Source: Siniperca chuatsi
Lineage: Eukaryota > Chordata > Actinopteri > Centrarchiformes > Sinipercidae
DNA length: 64,000 nt
Direction: 5' to 3'
NCBI RefSeq assembly: GCF_020085105.1
Contig: NC_058046.1
Span: forward strand, 8,656,675 to 8,720,674
Positions 35,593-47,727 of this stretch are shown in pieces; position 1 is the stretch's first letter; the number at the start of each line of letters is the position of its first letter. Made by a program: the position numbers and the translations under genes. The notes beneath the pieces were generated by a model, which did no database searches, was not told the DNA's origin, and saw nothing but the letters and a program-made list of their open reading frames with translations.

Positions 35593-37560
35593 GGGGGACT
35601 TAAAATATAGTGTTAGCATGTAATGCTGTCTGACTGCTGTGTGTTTATCGTGCCTCAACATACCAAGTTCACTGTATTTATTTGCATGGTTTCCAATCAT
35701 TGTAGTGCGGTCATTGCTTTATTTGTCTGAAGTGTATATGAATTTATTACGCATACAAAGTAGCTGCACTGAGACAAGCTTTTTATACTCCACACTAACT
35801 TCCTGCCAGTGTAGCTTCGGCGAGTGAAACTGTGACATTTCAAACTGCAGTTATCTCTCCTCACCAGGCACGCGTCGCAGCGCGGAAACAGTTTCTAAGA
35901 CGGGCTCCGTCTTGTTTGCGCCTCTTGAGGAACACGAATAGTGAGCGATCGTGGGAAGCTGGTTAGATCCCCTCATGTGTCTGGTGAAGGTGATTACACA
36001 CTGTAGATATGGATCAGACAAAGCAGCCAGCTGGTATCAATAGCAACACGAGGCACAACATTCTCGATTTTAGAAGCACATCAATCCACCAATCCACATC
36101 GCCACAATGCGTACAGCTGCATTAGACATTCATTGATGTTAAAGTTGACACAAGAGCCTGCAACAATGAGAGTTTCTTTTTTGTGTGTGTGCAAGAGAGA
36201 GTGCGAGTGAGTTATTTAAAACATTTGAAAGCATTGGCTCTCTGTTGATAGGGCTTTGTGATGCCATGATGCTGAGGATTATCAACCAGCAGTTTTATTG
36301 TGTTCTGCTTGATTCCACCGCTGGCCCACGTGTTTTATTGCTCCCGGCAGGATCGTCTCTCCGTCCTGGAAGTGGAATGTGTTTTGATCACACTTTAGTG
36401 ATCCTGGGACGTTACGAGGTCCAGCGTGTGCTGATGTGGAGTGACTGATGAACACTGAGCCCGGCCTGCTGAGGAGAGACCAGCGACTGGCAAAAGCTAG
36501 GAAGCACATTCTGCCTCCACATGTTGCGTTGTTTGGGACCTGAGATGATGTGAAGTGTGTAGCTTTACCACAGCGAGCAAAGCAAATGTGAACAGTCCAT
36601 TATGTCTTTATTGGGTCCACTTCATCAAGCTACATTTATTTTTCTTTTTGTTTACTTGAAAATGCTCTGATAATTCCACTGAACCTGCTTTAGTTTGTTT
36701 TTGTTTCCATGTTGGCTTTTATTTTATTTTATTTTTTATTATTATTATTATTATTTTTACAATCCATGCTGCATTTTGTTTTTGGTGTGGAATTATTATT
36801 ATTTTTTTCCAAGAGAAAATCCTGATCACACTACATGCAGTGCTGAAATTGTCCCATGGCATAGTTAAAGCTGAATGAATGTATTTGTGTGTGTGTGTGT
36901 GTGTGTGTAGGGACTAAGCTACAGTATTAAGTGCACACTACAATGATAATCAGTTGTTTAAAAAAAGTGCTCTCTGAATTTGTGTTGCTTTATTTTTTTT
37001 TCTGGCAGTAGTTATAAAAGACCATTCAAACAGCCATGCTTGTCGTCATCAATGTCTTAGCAAGTGGTTTCAGCTTTGCCTGGGGGTCAGAAATAGCCAC
37101 TAAGTTACATTTCCGGTCGACTCACAGTAATTATTAAATGGTGCATTTCATTTAAACAATAATTACATTGTAAGAAAATGTCTAGATAAACTGGATTACC
37201 TAACTCGTGTGTCTCAGCTTTCAACACAGATCCACACAAAGTTTAATGTGTGTCATCAACCGACGCATCTGTATACACAACTGCTCCGCCCCTGGAGAGG
37301 AAACAGATGCTCAATCAGGCTGAATATGTTTTATGAGGGAGGGGGTGTGTGTGTGTGAGAGAGTGAGAGAGTGAGAGAAGAGCAAGTCTCATCCATGTGA
37401 GGTCATTCACTAAAGAAGCGGTGTGATTTGTGATGGCAGGAGACATTGATCAGACTTCAAATGCGTTTTCATTTCCTGCACTTGACCAGCATTGTGAGCT
37501 GAACTCGGGCGGCTTGTTTAACCAGTTAACTGAAGAAGTTTCACACTTGCCGCTCAGTGG
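35593..37560 (+). other. specc1l-adora2a intergenic region, proximal part
   Basis: No gene recognised. Around 35865-35965 there is a locally CpG-rich patch ('GGCACGCGTCGCAGCGCGG') that could be promoter-like. A (TG)n microsatellite lies at about 36885-36908. ATT/TTA simple repeats lie at 36720-36760 and GA repeats at about 37350-37378. Noncoding exons or enhancers of adora2a may lie here; human ADORA2A has several alternative noncoding first exons, but nothing here proves them. Confidence 0.45.
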
Positions 37561-37599
37561 GAAGTGAACATTTTGAGGTCGAGCTTGCTTTTTTTTTTA

Positions 37600-37691
37600 T
37601 CGCCTCTTCTTACAGTGCTATCGGGTATCATAACTATCACTCACATTTGTCGGAAATCTACGTTCTAGCCGATGGACATCAAGACCAAAAG
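37600..37691 (+). other. adora2a: candidate upstream noncoding exon of adora2a
   Basis: Ends in a consensus donor (ACCAAAAG|GTGAGT, junction 37691/37692), 3.8 kb before the adora2a start codon, in the orientation expected for a 5' UTR exon. The 5' limit is a guess. It contains an ATG (37672, MDIKTK...) whose frame reaches the donor. Support is only the donor motif and position. Confidence 0.3.
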
Positions 37692-38209
37692 GTGAGTCAT
37701 TCTAATTGAGAAAAAGTTTAATTCTGCATAAAATCAATGAAACTTCAATCTTTTGAATGCTGGAATTTATTCTGCATTTATATTACATTTGGTCAGCCTT
37801 TATGCATGTGGTGTTAACATGTTAAATGCTGCCTTTATACCATGTGCAGCGTGCAGTGCATGCTGCGCACACAGACCGCTTGCGGAACAAGGGGAAGCCT
37901 CTGAAAGTGTGAGGAACGCGGTAAAGTGATGTTTGGTACAAGGTGTCCGACACCTAACACGCACAGGCTGGGAGAACAAAAGCAAGCAGCACTTAACCTG
38001 CAGAAAACACGGTACAGTGAGCGTCCCCACTGCGATGCTATTTATTGGGTGTAACTGAACTTTAATAATGACAGAAGCTCGTCTTCTACCTGCTGCCTGC
38101 TGTTTTGACAGACTTAATCTGAAAGATAAAAACTAACTTGTAGGTCCTGGGTTATAACTGATAATGTGAGCCACGTGCGCGTTGAGCCTCTAATGATATG
38201 GATCAAGCT

Positions 38210-39095
38210 GTTAGGAGGCCCTGGGGCAAAAGTTTGCTGTTGGGCCCCTACTGAACACTCCCCTAGTAACTGAGCTGATAAAGCTCTGAAAAGGGATTTC
38301 GACATCGAGCACCTGTACAAACCAAGGATTAGAGCAAGTAATAATGCAACAATAATGCTGCAATAATTTGTTTCTGTTGTACTTAAGAAATGCAGTTTCT
38401 CTAAAAAGTGCAATTAATAAAAAATGACAAAATTCAAAGTTGACATGTGATAAACCTGGGGCTTTCCGGGCCCTTGGGGGTGCTGGCCCTTGAGCCTGAG
38501 GCAGTTGTCCGCTTTGCCCAGCTGGATTATTTTATAATCAACTGCATGTTCATGTTCACGCCTGTATTTACCTAGAACGCTTAGAGTCAATTCCAAAGTC
38601 AGTGGGTCCACAGCAAATCAAGTCTCATGCATGTTAAGGTGATAAAAATGTCTTTGTAGTAGTATTAATGTAGAGAAGGTGACAAAAGGGGAAAAAATAT
38701 GACAACTTTTCAGTCATAGGACTCATTCACAACATTTTTAGCACAAAATATTTATAGAGAGGAAAACGTTGGGTCTGCATGTATTCGTTTGAGTCCAAAC
38801 TGAGCTGGACTACAGCTAGACTTTCAGGGGCACCTAAGGTCCTATAAATGTGTCAGTTGGTTTGTGGTAATCTGAATAATTTGCTTTAGAATATGCACGA
38901 CTAAAATACAATATGAATTAAAATAATAAGGGCCTCAAGGCAGGTCCTGCATTGTTACCTGTCCTGTCTGCTGGTCGATGTTGTGGGCCCTGTGTCAAAA
39001 TGTAAACGGTGCACATAAATACATTTGTGTTTAACTAAATGACCACAAACAGGAAGTCACTGGGGGCCCACAGCTACTTTTTGCCCTTCTAGTGA
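38210..39095. mobile_element. possible DNA-transposon remnant with inverted ends
   Basis: Near the left end is 'GGGCAAAAGTTTGCTGTTGG' followed by GCCCC. Near the right end is 'GGGGGCCCACAGCTACTTTT' followed by TGCCC, whose reverse complement gives GGGCAAAAAGTAGCTGTGGGC. The two arms face each other about 0.85 kb apart. GGCCC-rich blocks recur inside (38460-38520, 38930-38990). No coding sequence recognised. Confidence 0.45.
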
Positions 39096-41340
39096 GTTAA
39101 TTTGATCATTGTAGACCAAGTAGATCTGTAAAGACAGGGTGAAGTGGATCATGTCACAAAGAAACGACAGCTGTGCTTTCATTATCATTTGTTCATTTGT
39201 AATGTTCATTACTTGGTGGAGGGCCCTCTCAGAGGCTTTCCTGGAGCTGGTGGTGTGGACAGTGTTTGACTCATGGACACCCATCAAGTAGGGCAGACTC
39301 TTATCAACAGAGTTGCTCTTGCTAGAGGATAATCAGCCCTAATCACTCTGCCAGCAGACATGTTGTCACTTTGAGTGTCCATCAGCACTGTATAGTGACA
39401 GTGCCTGTTATCAGGAAGCTGAGAGCTTCGATGTTTGTTCCTCCTGTACTTCCTCTGCATGGCATGATGAGTATGCTGAAGTGATGTGATGTTTCCTTGG
39501 TGATGCTGTATGGCTAATGTGAACCAAAGCCTGTCTTTAAGAAAAACCTCACTTTCCTTTGTTTCACTATAAATCCCTGGAGTTTCTCTGATGTATTTCA
39601 TAATTCCAGCTCAGGACAGCTTGTTATTGTAGGATCCATTGCTAGCATGGGAGAATCACTGCCGCAGTTTTCAGAGATTCATTATTTCCTTTATTGTCCT
39701 CTGGGATTTTTGTTTTGGACGCACCGCTGCTACATAAAACATTATAATAAACTGCAATATAACACCAAATGTCTCTGACATCAAGACAAATGAATACCCT
39801 GGGCTCAGAGGAAAGAGACCAACAAAAACTTTATTTGTAAGTCAAATAGAATGAACAAAACAACCTACTGATAACTATCGACCTTGAAATAACAAGTCTT
39901 TGGTATTAATAAAAAGGTCTCATCCGACCCAAAGGGACAACCCTGACGCAGAGAGCAAAGACCTCGGTGTTCCAGCACAGCTGTTATCTCCGAAAACTCG
40001 ACGTAACCTCAAGAAACATTCCCTCTGAGGGAATTCATCACCACAAAAACAGCAGCTTTCTGTTTGTTAAGCCTTTTATGGCTGATGGCTCACACAGATA
40101 TCGGGCAATTTAATTACAGTGTGAGTCACTAATTGAGAATAGACCAGGGGCCACATTTATCAAACCTGTCCTAAAGACCGACAGTAGTATCAGAGTCCAA
40201 AGTTCTTTGCTAAATGTGAAGAATAGAGTATGGTAATACGGGCCCAGGTTGCAATAATTAAAAGTGACACCCAGTATTTTCACTACAGTCTCCGCCTTCG
40301 CCCCTGATGCTCCCAGAAGCATCCTCCATGTTTCCTGCACATGATCTTTACTCTGGCACCAAAACACTGGCAGCTCTGCTACGTGTACGTTCAGCTCTGA
40401 TGATGTCTGCACAAACCGCTCTCCCACTGCTCCTCTGCAGGGTCAAGAGGGGCTGTTTATAGAAGACATCAGCAACCCAAAATCCCACAAAACTGAACAC
40501 TCACATTATTGCAGACTAAAATGGGTTTTTGAGCAATTTTAATCTTCACACTGAAGCTGCTGAGGCTTTTGATGATGTATTTGAATTAGATCATTTGAAT
40601 GCCCAAGTATTTCCTCCAGAGATTTTTACTTGTCAAAGCGTTGAAGCCTCTGAAAAGATGTTTAGATTTAAAGGAACCCACCTACCCATTCATTTGGGGT
40701 GGGAATTCTGGGAAACATTTATGCCTTAAAAGGAAGAATTTATTTGCTTGAAAAATTTCATTGAAGCCTAACACAAGAAAGAAAAGAAAATTCATTTTTT
40801 CACCTCTGTTTTTTGCAAAGCTGTACCCAAGGATGAACCTCCATTATTTCAGATATAGATTGGCCAATATGTGAAATGTAATAATTCAGTTTCACCCTGA
40901 TGTTCTGCCAAACAAAAACAGAGTACTAGATGTTACATATGAGGGCATATTTACTTTTAAGGATAATGTGGTGCACCATGATGTTTGACACAGCCTGCAG
41001 CGCTTTCATATCTGATGCAAGTGTGTCACTGTTGAAATTCACTTCCTTTATTGTAAAAGCATTTCCTCTTTTTCATTTCTCTTTATCTCCAGCAACATTA
41101 TGTTCCAGTGATGTGCGTTGTTGGCATCATCTCAGCCCCTCCAGAAGTTCATGGGAAAAAGCCGCTGAGGGGAATGACCTGAGGGGAGAGGACAGCAGAG
41201 GAGCTTTTCACCAGGAGAGAATGGAGGCGACTGTGTCCTGCGCGTGGAGTTTTTAGCGATGGCAGCTCCATCTGAAGTCGAATAAATGTATTTTTTCCCC
41301 AGCTGTTTGAGCTTGAGCTGAGCGAGAGGGAGTTGCCGCA
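39096..41340 (+). other. region upstream of adora2a
   Basis: About 2.2 kb with no recognised gene or strong repeat. Short ORFs on both strands lack family resemblance. Some of the last part must be 5' UTR or promoter of adora2a. Confidence 0.5.
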
Positions 41341-41361
41341 GCTGCTTGGGGAATCTGGTGG

Positions 41362-41531
41362 ATGTCTCTGAAAGTGTTGGAGGTGAGGAGGCTGAGTTCA
41401 GCGGCTGCCGGGCTGCAGCTATGGTCGTTGAGGTGAGGTTTCATCCCTCCTCATCAGTGACCTCGCCGTTTGTCTCACCATGCTGGACGACCACAGCGTC
41501 TCCATCCTCTACATCGTCCTGGAGCTGCTGA
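41362..41531 (+). promoter_or_regulatory. adora2a: upstream ORFs in the adora2a 5' leader
   Basis: If the leader is continuous here, two ATGs precede the receptor start. One at 41362 gives a 24-codon ORF. The other, at 41421, is in a different frame from the receptor and its ORF runs to 41531, overlapping the true start codon at 41480. Upstream AUGs are known to restrain A2A translation in mammals, so an overlapping uORF would fit that control. Whether transcription or splicing includes 41362 is unproven. Confidence 0.5.
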
Positions 41532-44361
41532 TTGCTGTGTTCTCCGTGCTGGGCAATGTGCTGGTCTGCTGGGCCGTGTGCCTCAACAGCAACCTGCAGA
41601 ACATCACCAACTTCTTTGTGGTGTCGCTGGCGGTGGCCGACATCGCCGTGGGCGTCCTGGCCATTCCCTTCTCCATCGCCATCAGCACTGGCTTCTGCTC
41701 CAACTTCTACGGCTGCCTGTTCATCGCCTGCTTCGTGCTGGTTCTCACCCAGAGCTCCATCTTCAGCCTGCTGGCCATCGCTATAGACCGCTACATTGCA
41801 ATCAAGATCCCGCTCAGGTCAGTGGCCCAGAAGACTCAATTCTGGGGAATTCTTAGCAGTTACAAGTGGAAGTGGATACTTCTTATGCAGTTAGAGGAGA
41901 AATATAAGTTGTAAGTAATGGCTTTTTTAATGGTTAATAAATAATTTATTAATGCTTTATAGATCAGTTATAAGCTGTTAATAAGAACTACTTTTCAGTA
42001 TCCAGGTTGAGAATAACCCACCACTCACTTGGCCTAAAATCCATTTATTAATAACATGTACAACTGCAGACTTGACAGAAAAAAAAGCTTTTATTAACAT
42101 GAACAGCTGCAGTCTAGAGGGCTAATTAGAAAAGGAGAAACACTTGAGCATTTATTAATGGTTTACAAACATTTACAACTGCATTAAAAACCACCAAAAG
42201 GATTATTCACAACCTGGCAACCCAAAAGTTCAAAAAAGTTTATTAACTCTCAAGAAGACTATTAATAAAACGGACTAGTTACAACTTATAAACCCTTTAT
42301 AAACGATGCCCTTTTAGAGAGTTCTTAAGCATGGTAGGAAAGTAGAAGATATGTTTTAGGAAACAAAATAAGTGCATGATTTAATATTCTCAGCTTAGTC
42401 TAAAGTGTTTCTTAGTCCCAGGCAGTGGAGGTCTTACAATAAAACTTCATGTGTCATTTCTATCTATTAGCGTGACATTTGAACTAGAAAGTCTTGGCTG
42501 AATCAGTGTATCCAGAAATGGCGTCTCCCACAAGGCCATGTCCCCCTGGAGCAATCAAAAGAATTTTGCTCTAATTGCTTATACAGTCTGTGTAACCCCC
42601 TGTGTAATTATTATTTTAGTGTAAAAACACTGCGTTTGTCTGACTGTTTATGTTGAACGTCAGCTTAGATTTAGCATTCAAATAAGCTAAGGATGGTATG
42701 TCTGCAGACATTTAACCTGTCACCCAATGACACGCTGACCAGCAGTGATGCCGCAGCTCAAGCTGTGACCTCATCATACTGAAACACTGAACCTCAGCGC
42801 CACATCGAGCTCAGCCTTCCTGTTTTCAAGACTCAAACTATCCGTTTTCACACAGCCTCGTCCTCCTGCTGAAGATACGTGAGGGTTTACTGTTGTTTTT
42901 TTGCATCCCTGATGGCGGGGGCTTGTTTTGGCAGCATTAACCTTTGCACTTTAACATCTCAAGAATGTGATAGAAACAAGCCAAATATCTCAGCTGCTCT
43001 CCCACACTGCGCTACAGGCGAACTCAAAATAGACTTCCTTTGAGGAGTCTTGAAAGACTTTGTTTGCTTATCTTTTCTCTTTTAGTTCCGGGATGAGAAG
43101 TGCCTCCACAGAGCAATCAGCTTAGCAAATTATAAGTCCACGGGAACTTCATATACTGTATACAAAAGATTATTATTATTATTTATATATTATATATTAT
43201 TTATTTATATATTATTACAGTGTACAGTCTTGTATCTAACATGACATAATTGCTGGAGCTTTCTTATAATGACTATAGACATTTTCATATGGCCTCTAAC
43301 CTCTAACTTGCACAGAGTTTTGAGCTGAGAGACGTTGAGCAGATGTTCGTATTATTTCCCTCTCCAGGTACAACAGCTTGGTGACAGGCCAGCGGGCACG
43401 AGGCATCATCGCCATCTGCTGGGTTTTATCCATCATCATCGGCCTGACCCCCATGATGGGCTGGCACAGGCTTCCCGAGAGCACTAACAGCACCTGCTCG
43501 CCCGGCCTGATGAAGTGCCTGTTTGAGGAGGTGGTGGTCATGGAGTATATGGTCTACTTCAACTTTTTTGCCTGTGTGCTCATTCCCCTGCTGCTGATGC
43601 TGGCCATCTACCTGTGCATCTTCATGGCTGCTCGCCACCAGCTCAAGCTGATGGAGGTGAAAGCGGTTCATGGAGAGAAGTCACGCTCCACGCTGCAGAA
43701 AGAGGTCCAGGCTGCCAAGTCTCTGGCCATCATTGTCGGGCTGTTTGCAGTCTGCTGGCTGCCTTTACACATCATCAACTGCTTCACCCTCTTCTGTCCT
43801 CAGTGTGATCGTCCTCTGCTCTGGATCATGTATGTGGCCATTATTCTCTCACACGCCAACTCTGTGGTCAACCCCTTCATCTACGCCTACCGCATCCGGG
43901 AGTTCCGACAAACTTTCCGTAAGATTATCCGGCGCCACATCCTGGGCCAGCAGGAGCGGTTCGAGAGTGGCAGCCGTAAGCGCAACTCCACTCACAACAG
44001 CATCACTGACTCCATCAGACTCAAGGCAAACAGCCTCAGCTTTGACGTTTTTACTGAACACAGCAGCAGCAGCTATGAAGGCTCCTACCGCTGCCCTACT
44101 CACATCTCTTCTGTAGGGGGTGGTCTGGTGGCAGTATCCCACCCCCCTCTGTCAGTCATCATCTCCCACTGTCCTAAGATGGGCCCTTGTCCACTGCAAG
44201 CCCTCAGACAGACTCAAATCCCCATAGGTCATCATCAGCATGCGGCGCAGCAGCATGACTGTGCTGGACCAGAGGACAAACAGAACCTCGGCTCCGCCCA
44301 GGTCACGTCGCTGTTCAACAAGCAGAAGAGTTGCTTTAGTGAGCTGGCAGAGGTGTCCTGA
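41480..44361 (+). CDS. adora2a: adora2a, adenosine A2A receptor (class A GPCR)
   Basis: Two coding exons, 41480-41817 and 43368-44361, split after TM3 in phase 2 as in mammalian adenosine receptors; 443 aa (human 412). Seven TM segments are visible. Key motifs: TM1-2 '[18 protein letters not shown]', the DRY motif in '[15 protein letters not shown]', ECL2 Phe-Glu in 'CLFEEVV' (human F168/E169, ligand contacts), TM6 '[10 protein letters not shown]' with the binding Asn, TM7 '[20 protein letters not shown]' with Ser-His and NPxxY, then a long cytoplasmic tail rich in Ser and His. Known role: couples to Gs and raises cAMP on adenosine binding; prominent in striatum, vessels and immune cells. The TM core is far closer to A2A than to A1, A2B or A3. 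Teleosts may have two copies (aa, ab); I do not choose. A start was selected where TM1 follows a 10-residue N-terminus, as in the family. Confidence 0.96.
41930..42310 (+). repeat. probable dispersed repeat in the adora2a intron
   Basis: Full of TTAATAA/TTTATTAA units, with 'AATGCTTTATAGATCAGTTA' and 'TATCCAGGTTGAGAATAACC'. It resembles MITE-like repeats common in percomorph introns. The rest of the intron (42311-43367) is unremarkable apart from a simple AT stretch at 43170-43216. Confidence 0.4.
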
Positions 44362-45640
44362 CGCATGCACAGGAAGGATCATTCGCTAGTGTTCTGGGGC
44401 CTTGCAGTAAAATGTCAACGTCAGCTCAGCAGCAGCTCTCAATGGAAATGGGATAACTGAGTCACTGAGGTAATTTAAATCTCCTTGCCACGAGAAACCG
44501 TCGCCACTATTTAAACACAGTGACTTTTTAATTTAAACCAGACTAAAAGTCTAAAAGCACTGCTAGTGGCCCAAAGAGGTTCTGCTGCTTCATAACGCCC
44601 CACATGACCAAGAGCGGTTTAAATCGATTGAGCGACTGACAGCAAACAAGAGGACTAAATTCTGTCAGTACAAATGCACTTGTGAAATGACCAGTGAAGG
44701 TGCTTGACCCACCAGACCTCAGCTCAATATGGAGAGAAGGGACAGTATGGACCTCTCACTCTCTTAAAACATTAAAAAGCAGGGATTGTTGGCTTTTCAG
44801 GATGTCCCTCCTTGTTTAACTGCAGGTTGAACAGTGTGAGAGTAAATGTTCTGGTCATTTCTGGTCTGAATGGACCTTTGGCTGAAGACTAAATCTTATT
44901 AATTTATTGATGCATTGTTCAGGGATGTTGACATAAATGCACTCTCATGGATTTCAGCACACTCCACCATCATGGATCATGGGCAGAGGATTATTTCTTA
45001 TGCAGTATTGCACCATTGTTTGATTCACCCCATCCTGAGGACCTGCAAGGTGCACAGACAGCGTTACCAGCCTGCTTAGCAAAGTTCATGCTCATTCGCA
45101 GAAAGTTAAACATTTTTCACTTTCCGCCTATTCCTTTCTCTCGCATTGTAGTCCAGCTTCATGGCAGAGATTTACGTGCGTTCATTAACAGAAATGAATG
45201 GGTTCCGATTTAATTTTTCACCCAGTTGCTCCTTCTGGGTCCCATGCTGTTTCTAATTGGACTAAAAAACAAGAACAGTACTTTCACCAGTGACAGGTTG
45301 GTTTGTGTTTGTGTCAATGGCAATGTATTTTTTCACATTTTTAAAAGCAAAGGCCCCAAAGTTGGTAATGCAATGCTGAAATCTAACCTTGTATTTTTGT
45401 TTGCTCAATGTGACAATCTGACTTGACTGTGCATAATAAGTTATATTCATGTAAATGTTGACTTCCGAGATAGTTTGATGGATGATGGAAAATGACTGAA
45501 GAGGATTGTGAATGATTTCATTTTAGACGTAAATCAAACTCATGGAAGAAGTTCTGTTTTTAATTTTTTCCTGATGAATTCGTCCTCAGTACAGTGCACA
45601 AAGGCCTGTCTTTAAATAAATCCTTTTACATTTTCAGAGT
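44362..45640 (+). other. adora2a 3' UTR
   Basis: Noncoding sequence after the receptor stop (TGA 44359-44361) to a clear AATAAA at 45615-45620. Repeat-free and of a length expected for this gene. Confidence 0.6.
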
Positions 45641-47727
45641 GTACTTACTGTGTTTGCATTGGCCACAATGGTCATTATTCAGTAGCTGCAGGAACAGCTC
45701 CAGGCTTCCCATTGGCTTTTCACCAGGCAGGGTCATGTTTCATATCAGATCTGGAAGTCCATAGAACTGAGTCAGACCTCTGGTTTGCCCATTCTGGGAA
45801 ATGGTTCGTTAAGCAATCAAACTATCTTTGGAGTTCTTTATTTTCCCAGCTTTTATCACAATTCCCTTGTTAGTTCAGGTTACAGGGCACAGGGCCCACG
45901 TCTTTGAAAGCTTCCCCAGAGGTCTGAAGTGCTCCTTTAAAGATTCACTACTGAGACCTCTCGAGTCCTCATGCTCTGCTGCTGTCCTGTGTGGCAACAT
46001 CTTGTCTCCTCAGCTGGGTCATATCAAGGTTGGGATTCAAAATTTTAGGCTATTACAGCTTTACTGGAGATCTAGTAAGAAAACTTGAACCATGAATGTG
46101 TGTATTTGATAGAAATCATTTTCTTTAAAGCTGCTCTAATCAGTATCTTATATTAAAGGAATAGTTTGACATTTTGGGAAATGTGCTTTTTGCTTTCATT
46201 TGCTTTCATGCTAAGTATTAGATGAGAGGATCGATGCCACTCATGTGTCTGTAAAGTAAATATGAAGCTACTGTACAGCACCTCTGAAACTCACGAATTA
46301 ATTATTTAATTCTTGTTTGTTTAATCCGTACAAAAACCACATTGGAAAAACCACAATTTGTAGTTTTTGGCTGGTAAGTTTTACGCTTTGTTCTTTTTTT
46401 TTGTAGCTTCGGACCAGGCTTTTGTAGCTTCGGACCAGGCTTAGCATGAAAGCTGTTTCCACCTACTTTCAGTCTTTATGCTAAGCTAAGCTAACCATCT
46501 GCGGATAGTACTTTTACTGTATTTGTTCAGTCTTACCCCTCTGATCAGCTTATTGTTTACAGACGAAGCCCTGATAAACCCACTGTATACTAAAAATCAG
46601 TTATTGCAGGTTTGAACCTCCATTAACTGATTTTTTGCCCACTTGGGAGGCAGCAGAAACAAGCTGTAAACACAACACTGACATATTATCACCTTAGAAA
46701 CAAGTGAACACAGCATTGACTTTTAAGTTGTCATGGCGAACTCGTCAGCAAACAATTGCTTATTTACACATACAGCAGTTACGGAACAACATTATCATTC
46801 ATTTGAAGTTCATTCTATGTTCACTCTCTTTTAGCTCAGTTTTTGGTCTCTACCGACTCCTGAGGGAAATATCTGACTCTTTAGCTGCTAAATGCTTCGC
46901 TATGTTCACCAGCTAGTCGCTAACTGTGCCAGTGGGTTTTTAGAGCTTTTTCACTGAAAACAGCTGCCTGCTGCGGCCAAAAACAATGCTATGAGAGCGC
47001 TGAGAGTGAACCAAAACAGTAAAGTTGCAGGTCGGACAGCTAAACAATGAGCTGAAACTCGCTATGAAGCTCTGGAAAGCCAAGTGGAGCTGCAGATTCA
47101 GGTGATTCTATTATTCTGTGCAGGTTCATCACTATGAGCCCTTTCACATTGTCATTTGATACGTTGTTGATATAAAAGTAACAATTATAACCGCTTTCAG
47201 GTGGTTAGCAAACATTTAAGCATTGATTAGGCTACAGAGCCCCCTCACACGCTGTTGATTTAGCACTGTAATGTATAACTGCACATTGTGAATTTCTTTC
47301 ATTTCATTTCTTAGTTCCAAGAAACAATAAAGCCTCTTTTTTCAGTCAGTCTTGACATCACTGTCCAACAACTATAAAGTCCAGAGTGCAAGTCTGTCTA
47401 GAATCCATGGATACAAGCAACAGCAGTCCCTTGTCCCCTCATTTAAAAGGCTTCAGCTTTGAAAAGGAGAAGAAGAGGAGGATGCAAGGGAGGTGTGTGT
47501 GTGTATTTACCAACTCTACTTTATGCAGGCCAGTTCATACAGCGTCTCCCTCAGAGCTGAGTCTTTGTCACAAAGTGTAGACCACAACACTGATTTAAAA
47601 GCCTCTATTGTTGCACTTTGTGCCCAGTCCAAACTTCTTACTCCCTGGGATCTTTGGAATAAACCGATGCTTTAAAGCACTGCTGGTGGCAGTACTACTG
47701 GAGCTTAGCTGCAGTCAGGACCAGAAA
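45641..47727. other. adora2a-c22orf15 intergenic region
   Basis: About 2.1 kb holding one palindromic repeat copy (46156-46517) and otherwise no recognised feature. The promoter of the small downstream gene should lie near 47500-47727; no TATA box is obvious. Confidence 0.5.
46156..46517. mobile_element. third copy of the TTTGGGAAA palindromic MITE family
   Basis: Starts 'AAGGAATAGTTTGACATTTT' and ends after 'GCTAAGCTAAGCTAACC'. It shares 'GATGAGAGGATCGATGCCAC' and 'AAATATGAAGCTAC' with the other copies. A 21-bp direct tandem duplication (TTTTGTAGCTTCGGACCAGG plus C, twice) lies at about 46399-46440. Confidence 0.65.

Noticed and set aside
43849-44142. minus-strand ORF opposite adora2a exon 2
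   Set aside because: Antisense of the receptor C-terminal coding region; codon bias reflects the plus strand.
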